Shown here one piece after another: positions 1-13,192 of a stretch of DNA of 64,000 nucleotides; the stretch's first letter is position 1; the number at the start of each line of letters is the position of its first letter. The stretch is from Rhynchospora pubera. Lineage: Eukaryota; Streptophyta; Magnoliopsida; Poales; Cyperaceae. The DNA lies in assembly GCA_028095005.1 (NCBI GenBank), contig CM051459.1, positions 259,704,229 to 259,768,228 on the forward strand, read 5' to 3'. Below the pieces are notes generated by a model. The model was not told where the DNA came from. It ran no database searches and saw nothing but the letters and a program-made list of their open reading frames with translations. The translations under genes were made by a program, and so were the position numbers.

Positions 1-3000
1 TTATGCTCTTATATAGTTTAGAATATTTTATGAGGTCAATTATTAAAAAAGATTGGATTATACATTATAATTATTCACATAATGCGCAGATTTAACAAAT
101 TCTAAGTATATTTGAGCATTTTAAGCTATTGTGCATTCATTTTAAGTCATTTGATTACAATAATCTATATTGAAGTTTTTTATATAGTTTAAAATATGTT
201 TATGAACTCACTTATTCCAAATGATTGGATTATACATTTTAATTATTCGCATAATATACGGATTTTACATTTTCTGAGTACATTTTAGCATTTCAAACAA
301 TTCGGTATTCTTTATAAGTCATTTGACCACAGTAATCTATATTTACGATCTTTGTATAGTTTAGAATATGTTTCTAAACTGAGTTATTCAAAACGATTGG
401 ATTATACATTGTAATTACGCAAATGATCTGAAGATTTTAAAGATGAGTATATTGAAGCATTACAAGCGATTTTGCCTTCATTTTAAGTTATTCTATCACA
501 ACAATCTATATTTAAGCTATTTATATAGTCTAAAATATGTTTATGAGCTCAATTATTCAAAACGATTGGATTATACATTGTAATTATTCACTTAATGTGT
601 TTATTATACAGATTCTAAGTTTATTTGAGCATTTCAATCGATTTTGCATTCATTTTAAGTTATTTGATGACAATATTATATATTTAAGCTCTTTACATAG
701 TTTAAAATATGTTTATGAGCTAAATTATTTAAAACAATTGGATTATACATTGTAATTATTCACGTAATGTACATATTTTACAGATTCTAAGTTTATTTGA
801 GCATTTCAAGCGATTTTGCATTCATTTTAAGTGATTTGATCACAATAATATATATATTTAAGCTCTTTATATTATCTAGAATATGTTTAGGATATAAATT
901 AGTCAAAACGATTGGATTATACATTGTAATTATGCACATAATGTGCAGATTTGAAAGATTCTGAGTATATTTGAGCATTTAAGGCTATTTTGCATTCATT
1001 TTAATTCATTTGATCTCAATAATCTACATTTTGCCTCTTTATATAGTCTAGAATATGTTTATGAACTCAATTATTCAAAACGATTGGATTATACATTGTA
1101 ATTACGAACAAATGTGCAGATTTTACAGATTCTGAGAATATTTTAACATTTCAAACGATTTTACATTCATTTTGAGTCATCTGATCACAATAATCTATAT
1201 TTATCCTCTTTATATAGTCTAGAATATGTTTATGAACTCGCTTATTCAAAAAGATTGGATTATACACTGTAATTATGCTCGAAATGTGCAAATTTTATGG
1301 ATTCTGAGTATATTTGAGCATTTCAAGCGATTTTTGCATTCAATTTGAGACATTTGTTCACAATAATATATATATTTAAGCTCTTTACATAGGCAAGAAT
1401 TTGTTTACGAGCACTCTCATTTAAAACGATTGGATTATTTATTGTAATTACACAAATAATGTGCAAATTTTAAAGTTTCTGTATATATTCGGGTATTTCA
1501 AGCGATTTTGTATTCACTTTAAGTCATTTGTTGACAATAATCTATATTTATGCTCTTTATATAGTCTAGAATATGTTTCTGAACTCAATTATTCAAAACG
1601 ATTGGATTATAAATTGTAATTATTCACATAATTTGCAGATTTTACAGATTCTGAGTATATTTGAGCATTTCAAGCGATTTTGAATTCATTTTAAGTCATC
1701 TGATCACAATAATCTATATTGATGCTCTTTATATAGTAGTCTAAAGTATGTTTACGAGCTCACTTATTCAAAACTATTGGATTACACATTCTAATTATGC
1801 ACATAATGTGCAGATTTGAAAGATTCTGTGTATATTTGAGTATTTCAACGATTTTCCATTCATTTTAAATCATTTGATCAAAATCACCTATATTTATGAT
1901 CATTATATAGTTTAGAATTTATTTATGAACACACTTATTCAAAATGATTGGATTATCCATTGCAATTAAACACATAATTTGCTGATTTTACAGATTCTGT
2001 GTATATTTTGGCATTTCAAGCGATTTTGCATTCATTTTAAGTTATTGGATGACATAATCTATATTTAAGTTCTTTATATAGTCTAGAATATGTTTATGAG
2101 CTCACATATTTAAAACGATTGGATTAGACATTGTAATTATTCACATAATATATGGATTTTACAATTTCTGAGTTTATTTGAGCATTTCAAACGATTTTGT
2201 ATTCATTTTTAAGTCATTTGACCGCAGTAATATATATTTATGATCTTTATATAGTTTGTAATATGCTTATGAGGTCAATTATTAAGAAAGATTGGTTTAT
2301 ACATTGTAATTATTCACATTATGTGCAGATTTTACAAATTCTAAGTATATTTGAGCACTTTAAGCGATTTTGCATTCATTTTAAGTCATTTGATCACAAT
2401 AATATATTATTAACCTCTTTATAGAGTCTAGAATATATTTACGAGATCAATTATTCAAAACGATTGAATTGTACATTGAAATTATTCACATAATATGCAG
2501 ATTTTACAGATTCTGACTATATTTTTGCATTTCAAGCCCTTTTGCATTCATTTTAAGTCACTTTATCACAATAATGTATATTAAAACTTTTTATATTGTC
2601 TAGAATATGTTTATGATATCACTTATTCAAAACGATTGGATTATAAATTGTAATTATGCAAATAATGTCCAGATTTTAAAGATTCTGAGTATATTTGAGC
2701 ATTTCAAACGATTTTGCATTAACTTTAAATCATTTGATCACAATAATCTATATTTAAACTCTTTATATTGTGTATAATATGTTTATGAGCTCAATTATTC
2801 AAAACGATTGGATTATACATTGTAATTATTCATGTATTGTCCAGATTTTACTGATTCTGAGTATATTTGAGGATTTGAAGTGATTTTGCATTCATTATAA
2901 GTAATTTGACCACAACAATCTATATTTATGCTCTTTATATAGTCTTGAATAAGTTCATGAGGTCAATTATTAAGAAATAATGGTTTGTACATTGTAATTA

Positions 3001-6000
3001 TTCACATAATGCAGATTTGACAAATTCTTAGTATGTTTGAGCATTTTAAGCGATTTTGCATTCATTTTAAGTCATTTGAATCTATATTTAAGCTCTTTAT
3101 ATAGTTTAGAATATGTTTATGTACTCACTTATTCTAAACGATTGGATTACACATTGTAATTATTCATATAATATACGGATTTTACAATTTCTGAGTACAT
3201 TTTAGCATTTCAAACAATTGTGTATTCTTTATAAGTCATTTGACCACGGTAATCTATATTTATGATCTTTGTATAGTTTAGAGTATGTTTCTAAACTATG
3301 TTATTCAAAACGATTGGATTATAATGTGTAATCACGCACATAATGTGCAGATTTTAAAGATTCTGAGTATATTGGAGTATTTCAAGCGATCTTGCATTCA
3401 TTTTATGTTATTTGATCAAAATAATCTCTATTTTAGCTCTTTATATAGTCTATAATATGTTTATGAGCTGAATTATTCAAAACGATTGGATTATACATTG
3501 TAATTATTCACATAATGCGCATATTTTACAGATTCTAAATTTCTTTGAACGTTTCAATCGATTTTCCATTCATTTTAAGTCATCTGATCACAATAATCTA
3601 TATTTAAGCTCTTGATTTAGTCTAGAATATGTTTATGAGCTCACATATTCAAAACGATTGGATTATACATTGTGATTATTCACATAATCTGTAGATTTTA
3701 CAGATTCTTAGTATATTTAATCATTTCAAGCGATTTTGCATTCATTTTAAATCATTTGATCACAATCAACTATATTTAAGGTCTTTATATAGTCAAGAAT
3801 ATGATTATGAACTCACTTATTCTAAACAATTGCATTATACATTGTAATTACGCACATAATGTGTAGATTTTAAAGATTCTGTGTATATTTGAGCATCTCA
3901 AGCGATTTTGAATTTATTTAAGTCATTTGACCACAATAATCTATAATTAAACTCTTTATAAAGTCTGGAATATGTTTATGAGTTCAATTATTCAAAACGA
4001 TTGGATTGTACATTATAATTATTGACATAATATGCAGCTTTTTTAGATTCTAAATATATTTGAGCATTTTCAAGCGATTTTGTATTCATTTTAAGTCATT
4101 TGATCACAATAATGTATATTTAAGCTCTTTATATAGTCTAGAATATGTTATGATATCACTTATTCAAAACGATTGGATAATAAATTGTAATTATGCAAAT
4201 AATGTTCAGATTTTAGAGATTCCGATTATATTTGAGCATTTCATATGATTTTGCATTAAATTTAAGTCATTTGATCACAATAATCTATATTTAGGCTTTT
4301 TATGTTGTGTAGAATATTTTTATGGGCTCAATTATTCAAAATGATTGGATTATACATAGTAATTATTCACGTATTGTGCAGATTTTATAGATTCTGAGTT
4401 TATTTGAGCATTTGAAGAGATTTTGCATTCATTTTAAGTCATTTGATTACAATAATCTATATTTATGCTCTTCATATAGTGTAGAATATGTTTATGAGCT
4501 TAATTATTCAAAATGATTGGATTATACATTGTAATTATTAACATAATGTGTATATTTTACAGATTATAAGTTTCTTTGAACATTTCAATCGATTTTCCGT
4601 TCATTTTAAGTCATCTGATCACAAGAATCGATATTTAAGCTCTTCATATAGTGTAGAATATGTTTATGAGCTCACATATTCAAAACGATTGGATTATACA
4701 TTGTAATTATTCACATAATGTGCAGATTTGACGAATTCTAAGTATATCTGAGCATTTTAAGCGATTTTGCAATCAATTTAAGTCATTTGATCATAATAAT
4801 CTATATTTAAGCTTTTCATATAGTTTAGAATATGTTTATGAACTCACTTATTCCAAACGATTGGATTGTACATTATAATTATTTACATAATATACGTATT
4901 TTACAATTTCTGAGTATATTTGAGTATTCCAAACGATTTTGTATTCATATACGTAGTTTAGAGTATGTTTCTGAAATATAAGCTATTAAAAACTTTTGGA
5001 TTGTACATTTTAATTGCACACATAATGTACAAATTTTAAAGATTCTGAGTATATTGGAGCATTTCAAGCGATTTGCATTCATTTTAAGTTATTTGATCAC
5101 AATAATCTATATCAATTATTAAAAAAGATTTTTTGTACATTGTAATTATTCACATAGTCTGTAGATTTGATGAAATCTAAGTATATTTGAGCATTTTAAG
5201 CGATTTTGCATTTATTTTGAGTCATTTGATCACAATAATCTATATTTAAGCTCTTTATATAATTTAAAATATTTTTATGAACTCACTTGTTCCAAACGAT
5301 TGGATTATATAATATAATTATTCACATAATATACGAATTTTAGAAATTCTGAGTATATTTGAGCATTTCAAAAGATTTTGTATTTATTTTAAGTCATTTG
5401 ACCAGAATAATCTATATTTATGATCTTTATAGTTTAGAATATGTTTCTGAACTAAGTTATTCAAAACGATTGGATTATACATTGTAATTATTCACATATT
5501 GTGCAGATTTTACAGATTTTGAGTATATTTGAGCATTTCAATTGATTTTGCATTCATTTTAAGTTATGTGATGACAATTTTCTATATTTATGCTCTTTAT
5601 ATAGTCTAGAATATATTTATGAGCTCACATATTCAATACGATTGGATTATACATTGTAATTATTCATATAATATGCTCAAATATTTATGAGCTCACATAT
5701 TCACTTTAAGTCATTTGATGACAACAATCTATATTTATGCTTTTTATATAGTTTATAATATGTTTATGAACTCATTTATTCGAAACGATTGGGTTATACA
5801 TTATAATTATTCACATAATTTGCAGATGTTACAGATTCTTAGATATTTGAGCATTTCAAACGATTTTGAATTCATTTTAAGTCATTTGATCACAATAATC
5901 TATATCGATGCTCTTTATATGGTCTAGAATATGTTTATGAACTCACTTTTTGAAATATTTGAGCATTTCATTCTATTTTATATTGATTTTAAGTGATTTC

Positions 6001-9000
6001 ATCACAATAATATATATTTATGCTCTTTATTTTATCTATAATATGTTTATGATATAACTTATTCAAAACGATTGGATTATACATTGTAATTATGCACATA
6101 ATATGCTGATTTGAAAGATTCTGAGTATATTTGACCATTTCAAGCGATTTTGAATTCATTTTAATTCATTCGATCTCAATAATCTATATTTAACCTCTTT
6201 ATATAGTCTAGAATATATTTACGAACTCAATTATTCTAAACGATAGGATTATACATTATAATTACGTACATAATTTGCAGATTTTACAGATTCTGAGAAT
6301 ATTTGAACATTTCAAGCGATTTTACATTCATTTTAAGTCATCTGATCACAATAATTTATATTTAAGCTCTTTATATAGTCTTGAATATGTTTATGAACTT
6401 ATTTATTTAAAATGATTGGATTATACATTGTAATTATGCACATAATGTAGAGATTTTACAGATTCTTAGTATATTTGATCATTTGAAGTGATTTTGCATT
6501 AATTTTAAGTCATTTGATCACAGTAATGTATATTTAAGATCTATATATTATCTAGAATATGTTTATGATCTCAATTTTTCAAAACGATAAGATTATACAT
6601 TGTAATTATTCACATAATGTGTTGATTTTAATGACTTTGAGTAAATTTTAGTATTTCAAGCAATTTTGCATTAATTTTAAGTTTTTTTTTTATCACAATA
6701 GGCTATATTTATACTTTTTATATAATATAGAATATTCTTATGAACTTAATTATTCAATACGATTGGATTATACATTGTAATTATTCACATAATAAGCATA
6801 TTTTACAGATTCCAAGTATATTTGAGCATTGTAAGCAATTTTACAATATTTTAAGTCATTTGATCACAATAATCAATATTTAACCTCTTTATTTTGTCTA
6901 GAATATGTTTATAATATAATTTATTCAAAACAATTGGATTATATATTGTAATTATGCACATTATGTGCAGATTTTACAGATTCAGAGTATATTTGATCAT
7001 TTCAAGTGATTTTGTATTCATTTTAAGTGATTTGATCATAGTAATACATATTTAAGCTCTTTATTTTGTCTAGAATATGTTTATGACTTACTCAAAACGA
7101 TTTGATTATACATTGTAATTATGCACATAATAATGAGCAGATTTGAAAGATTATGAGTATATTTTAGCATTTCAAGCGATTTTTTTTAATCACAATAAGC
7201 TATATTTATACTTTTTATATAGTTTAGAATATGTTTATGAACTCACTTATTCAAAACGATTAGATTATGCATTGTATTTATTCACATAATGTGTGAATTT
7301 TACAGATTGTGAGTATATTTGAGCATTTGATGCGATTTTGCTTTCAGCTTAAGTCATTTGATCAAATTAATCTATATTTAAGCTCTTTATATAGTCTCAA
7401 ATATATTTCTGTACTCAGTTATTCAAAAAATTATACATTGTAATTATACACAAAAATGTGCAGATTTTATAGATTCTGAGAATATTTGAACATTTCAAGC
7501 GATTTTAAATTCATTTTAAGTCATCTGATCACAATAATTTATATTTAAGCTCTTTATATAGTCTTGAATATGTTTATGAACTCATTTAATTAAAAAGATT
7601 GGATTATACATTGTAATTATGCACATAATGTACAGATTTTACAGATTCTGAGTATATTTGAGCATTTCAAGTGATTTTGTATTGTATTTAAGTCATTTGA
7701 TCATAATAATGTATATTTAAGCTCTTTATATTGTCTAGAATATATTTATGATCTTTATTATTCAAAACGATTAGATTATACATTGTAATTATTCACATAA
7801 TGTGCATATTTTACAGATTCTGAGTATATTTGAGCATTTCAAGCGATTTAGCATTCATTTCAATTCATTTGATCACAAATAATCTATATTTATGCTCTTT
7901 ATTTAGTCTAGAATATGTTTATGAGGCCAATTATTCAAAACGATTGGATTATACATTGTAATTATTCACATAATATGCATATTTTACAGATTCTAATTAT
8001 ATTTGAGCATTTTAAGCTATTTTGCATTCATTTTATGTCATTTGATCACAACAATCAATATTAATCTTCTTTTTATTGTTTAGAATTTGTTTGTGAACTC
8101 ACTTATTGAAAACGATTGGATTGTAAATTGTAATTATTCACATATTATATGGATTTCACAGATTCTGAGTATATTTGAGCATTTCAAGTGATTTTTACAT
8201 TAATTTTAAGTCATTTGACCACAGTAATCTATATTTATGCTCTTTATATTGTTTAGAATATCTTTCTGAACTAAGTTATTCAAAACAATTGGATTATACA
8301 TTGTAATTATGCAAATAATGTGCATATTTTAAAGATTCTAATTATATTGGAGCTTTTCAAGCGATTTTGCATTCATTTTAAATTATTTGATCACAATAAT
8401 CTATATTTAATCTATTTATATTGTCTAGAATATGTTTATGAGCTCAATTATTCAAAATGATTGGATTATACATTGTAATTATTTAAATAATGATCATATT
8501 TTACATATTCCAAATTTATTTGAGCATTTCAATCGATTTTGAATTAATTTTAAGCTATTTGATGACAATAATCTACATTTAAACTCTTTATATAGTCTAG
8601 AATATGTTTATGAGCACACGTATTCAAAACTATTGGATTATACATTGTTATTATTCACATAATGTGTAGATTTTACAGATTCTGAGTATATTTAAGAATT
8701 TCAAGCGATTTTGCATTGATTTTAAGTCATCTGATGACCATAATTTATATTTATACTCTTTATATAGTTTAGAATATATTTACAAACTCACTTATTCAAA
8801 ACCATTGGATTATACATAATAATTATTCACATAATTTGCATATTTTATAGATTCAAGTATATTTGAGAATTTCAGGCGATTTTGCATTATTTTAAGTTAT
8901 GTGATCACAATAATCTATATTTATGCTCTTTATATAGTCTAGAATATGTTTATGAGGCCAATTATTCAAAAATATTGGTTTATACATTCTAATTATTCAC

Positions 9001-11645
9001 ATAATGTGTATATTTTACAGATTCCAGTTTTTTTTTTTGAGTATTTCAATCGATTTTACATTCATTTTAAGTTATTTGATGACAAGAATCTACATTTAAA
9101 CTATTTATATAGTCAAGAATATGTTTATGAGCTTACATATTCAAACGATTGGATTATACATTGTAATTATTCACATAATGTGCATATTTTACCGATTCTG
9201 AGTATATTTAAACTCTTTACATAGTCTAGAATTTGTTTATGAACACACTAGTTTGAAACGATTGAATTATTCATTGTAATTACACATATAATATGCATAT
9301 TTTATAGATTCTTTGTATATTTGGGTATTTCAATCAATTTTGCATTTATTTCAATTTATTTGATCACAATAATCTGTATTTATGTTATATATATAGTCTA
9401 GAATATGTTTAGAAACTCACGTATTCAGAACAATTGGATTATACATTGTAATTACGCCAAAAATGCCCAGATTTGAAAGATTTTGGGTATATTTAAGCAT
9501 CACAAGCTATTTTGTATTCATTTTAAGTGTTTTGATCATGTTAATATATATTTAAACTCTTTATATAGTCTAGAATGTGTTTATGAGCTAAGTTATTCAG
9601 AATAATTCTATTATACATTGTAATTATTCACATAGTTTACATATTTTACAGATTCTGAGTGTATTTGAGCATTTGAAGCGGTTTTGCATTCATTTTAAAT
9701 CATTTAATCACAATAATCTATATTTAAGATTTTTATATAGTCAAGAATATATTTATGAACTCACTTATTCAAAACGATTGCATTATACATTATAATTACG
9801 AATATAATGTGCAAATTTTAATGATTCGGAGTATATTTGAGCATTTCAAGCAATTTTGCATTCATTTTTAAGTCATTTGATCACAATAATCTATATATAT
9901 GCTATTTTTATAGTCTAGAATATGTTTAGGTGGTTAATTAATCAAAAAGATTGGTTTATACATTGTATTATACACATAATATACAGATTTTGCAGATTCT
10001 GAGTATATTTGAGAATTTCAAGCGATTTTGAATTCATTTTAAGTCATTTGATCATAACAATGTATATTTAAGCTCTTTATATAGTCTAGAATATGTTTAT
10101 GAGCTCACTTATTCAAAACGATTGGATTATACATTATAATTATTCATATAATTTGCATTTTTTACATATTCTAAGTACAATTGAGCATTTCAAGCCATTT
10201 TGTATTCATATTAAGTGTTTTGATCACATTAATCTATATGTAAACTCTTTATATAGTCTAAAATATGTTTGTGATATCACTTATTCAAAACAATTGGATT
10301 ATACATTGTAATTATGCACATAATGTGCAGATTTTAAAGATTCTGAGTATATTTGAGCATTTCAAGCAATTTTTGCATTCAATTTAAGAAATTTGTTCAC
10401 AATAATTTGTACTTAAGTTCTTTACATAGTCTAGAATATGTTTATAAACTCACTTATTCAAAACGATCGGATATATATTGTAATTACGAATCTAATGTGT
10501 AGATTTTAAAGATTCTGAGTATGTTTGAGCATTTCAAGAGATTTTGCATTCATTTTAAGTCACTTGATCACAATAATCTATATTTAAGCTCTTTATATAG
10601 TCTAGAATATGTTTAGAAGATCAATTATTCAAAACTATTGGTTTATATATTGTAATTATTAACATAATATACAGATTTTACAGTTTCTGAGTATATTTGA
10701 GCATTTCAAATGATTTTGTATTCATTTTAAGTCATTTGATCATAATAATCTATAATTATGCTCTTTATATAGTTTAAAATATATTTATAAACTCACTTAT
10801 TAAAAAATGATTGGATTATACATTGTAATTATTCAAATTTAATAGATTCTTAGTATATTTGAAAAGCGATTTTGCATTCATTTTAAGTCATTTGATCATA
10901 ATAATCTATATTTAAGCTCTTTATGTGGTTTATAATATGTTTATGAACTCACTTATTTAAACCGATTGGATTATACATTGTAATTACACACATAATGTGC
11001 AGATTTTACAGATTTTGAGTATATTTGAGTATTTCAATAGATTTTGTATTTATTTTAAGTCATTTTATCATAATAATCTATATTTAAGCTCTTTATATAG
11101 TCTAGAATATGTTTATGAACTCACTTTTTCAAAAAGATTGGATTATGCATTTTAATTATGCACATGATGTGCATATTTTACAGATTCTTAGTATATTTGA
11201 ACATTTCAAACGATTTTACATTCATTTTAAGTTATTTGATCACAATAATCTATATTTAAGCTTTTTATATAGTCTAGAATATGTTTACGAGCTTTATTAT
11301 TCAAAACGATTGGATTATACATTGTGATTATTCACATTATGTGCAGATTTTACGGATTATGAGTATATTTGAGCATTTCAAGAGATTTTGCATTCATTTT
11401 AAATCATTTGATCATAGTAATCTATATTAAGCTCTTGATATAGTTTAGAATATGTTTATGGACTCATTTATTCAAAACAATTGGATTATACATTGTAATT
11501 ATTCACATAATGTGCAGATTTTATATATTCTGAGCATATTTGAGCATTTCAAGCGATTTTACATTCATTTTAAGTAACTTGATCATAATAATCTATATTA
11601 TGCTATTTATATAGTCTAAAATATGTTTACGGTCTTACTTAAAAC
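1..11645. repeat. ~172-bp AT-rich satellite array (about 67 monomers)
   Basis: A tandem array fills the left end. The landmark 'gaatatgtttatga' recurs with spacings of 172, 174 and 172 bp (positions ending near 540, 712, 886, 1058), and this continues to about 11.6 kb. Each monomer carries in order: an 'acgattggattatacattg' block, 'ttcacataatgtgcag', 'gattctgagtatatttgagc', 'atttcaagcgattttgcatt', 'aagtcatttgatcacaat' and 'ctctttatatagtctagaat'. Monomers are clearly diverged. Truncated monomers occur near 4945, 5110, 5660, 5950, 7180, 9205 and 10850. The length is nucleosome-like, as in many plant centromeric or heterochromatic satellites, but location cannot be decided from sequence. The array runs off the left edge and ends abruptly near 11645. 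All ORFs inside it are chance. Confidence 0.97.
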
Positions 11646-12970
11646 ATGATGATATTGATATTTTAGTTAGATATTCACATTATTATTAACATATATAAAA
11701 ATTAATATAATAGAAACCAAACTTTAAATTATGTAAAAGAATATTGTATCGAGCGAAGCTCGATGTCCAACTCTATTTTATTATACAAAAGAGAAAAATT
11801 AACCCTCTAGAGTTTCGACTCTTTTATTTTTATGAGGCATTACATATCTTTAAATATGATAAATCAAAACCACTATACTTTAACGTTATTGGGCTCTTAA
11901 TCATCAAAAGAAATTTCGGTTTCAATTGATTAAAGTTTCTTCAGCAAACTCACATACGCATACTTAATATCTAGTACCCTTTCTGTATCAAAAGTGAAAC
12001 GCAAGATCCTAATAAGTTTTCAAACTTTTATACATTAACGACTCTTAATTAACAAATGATATCTAGAACCAAGTAGTAATATTGAATTCGTTATAATACA
12101 ACATTTGACTTTAAATATATTTTGTTCATCAGAACCACACTATAAAATCAGCACTCACTGTTAAATTTTTTGCCGATAATCACCCTCATCGAGTGAAAGT
12201 CTCTGAAAGATTAGTTCATTTTAATCAACAAAATCAAAGAAACAGCAATGAATAAAAAAATGAGCGCAAGGTTCAGACGATCAAATTTGTTCTTTTGTTG
12301 GAACTCAAATTCATGGAGCACTACATGCATGGCAGTACAAATAAACTACGGCACTTATGCTATTACTTACCAGTTACCAGAAACAAAATCCGACAGACTC
12401 ACCTCCACTACAGCACGGAGATACGCTGATAAAATTTTCGTTTTCCAAAAACAGCAGTACAGAATTGAAGATACTGTATAATCTCTACCGGTCATCAGAT
12501 ATAAAAACTTTTTTTTAACAAAAAGATGCTCGAATACACATCACAATATTTCACTATGACATAGACATAGACTTCAGTCGAGTTTTTGATCAGGTGGTCT
12601 AATTTTATATGATTGCACGTTGTCAATTTATCTAATCAAGGTGTGCTTCCACATGCTATCAAGCGCAGCAGTACAAGTAAATAGCTAACAAAGCATAGTT
12701 TTAAGTCCTTTTCTTAACAGTTAACAGTTTGAACGAGCTACATTAAGCAGATTCTTTAACAGAAACCAGGACAAAATGGAAAGCACGGGATCTCTTTTAC
12801 TACAGAAATACATGGATCAAAAGCCCAACACAATCTCTCACGTCTTGCCTTACCTCCCAAACAAATAAGCTTAAATGGGCTTCCATATATCTTTTTTGGG
12901 CCGAAGCAATTCTCTTTGCTTAAACGCACCAGATTACCTCTTACACGAATATCAGTGCTCATCTATGATC
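11646..12970. other. Intergenic spacer, no gene recognised
   Basis: This is AT-rich unique-looking sequence between the satellite edge and the promoter of the DCL-like gene. It has short open frames, the longest about 77 codons at 12248-12481, with no recognisable motif or splice context. I see no RNA gene or transposon ends. Confidence 0.6.
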
Positions 12971-13074
12971 TGAGCCGTCCGATCAATGATGGGTGCCCCG
13001 TGATTAATATCGATATCATCGAGATTCGTGCGTCCCGTAAATATCTGCCCGTCGAAATTAGATCGGACGGTTCA
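12971..13074. repeat. Inverted repeat in the DCL-like gene promoter
   Basis: TGAGCCGTCCGATC (12971-12984) is mirrored by GATCGGACGGTTCA (13061-13074), a 14-bp inverted pair with one mismatch around a 76-bp spacer. It ends about 120 bp upstream of the ATG. The same GATCGGACGGTT core occurs in the GC-rich foldback repeat at 16868-17020, so both are probably small MITE remnants. A regulatory role is unproven. Confidence 0.5.
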
Positions 13075-13192
13075 TATCGAAGTTTAGCACTCTGCTGATA
13101 GCAGAGGATACTGGTGCACGTGCACCTCTTGCAAGTTGCGAGTTGCAACATATCCCTTCCACTTCAGTCTCCACGTCTCCAAGCCGAAAGAA

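Noticed and set aside
537..11327. Many 60-92 codon open frames in the left 11 kb
   Set aside because: They are readings of the satellite monomer (recurrent NDWIIHCNYSHN-like peptides) with stops at arbitrary monomer positions. No start context, splice pattern or domain.
1..11645. Regular spacing considered as a CRISPR array
   Set aside because: The whole 172-bp unit is repeated, with no unique spacers, in plant nuclear sequence. It is a satellite.
12248..12481. 77-codon open frame upstream of the DCL-like gene
   Set aside because: No recognisable domain, no supporting splice or promoter signals, and composition like its surroundings.
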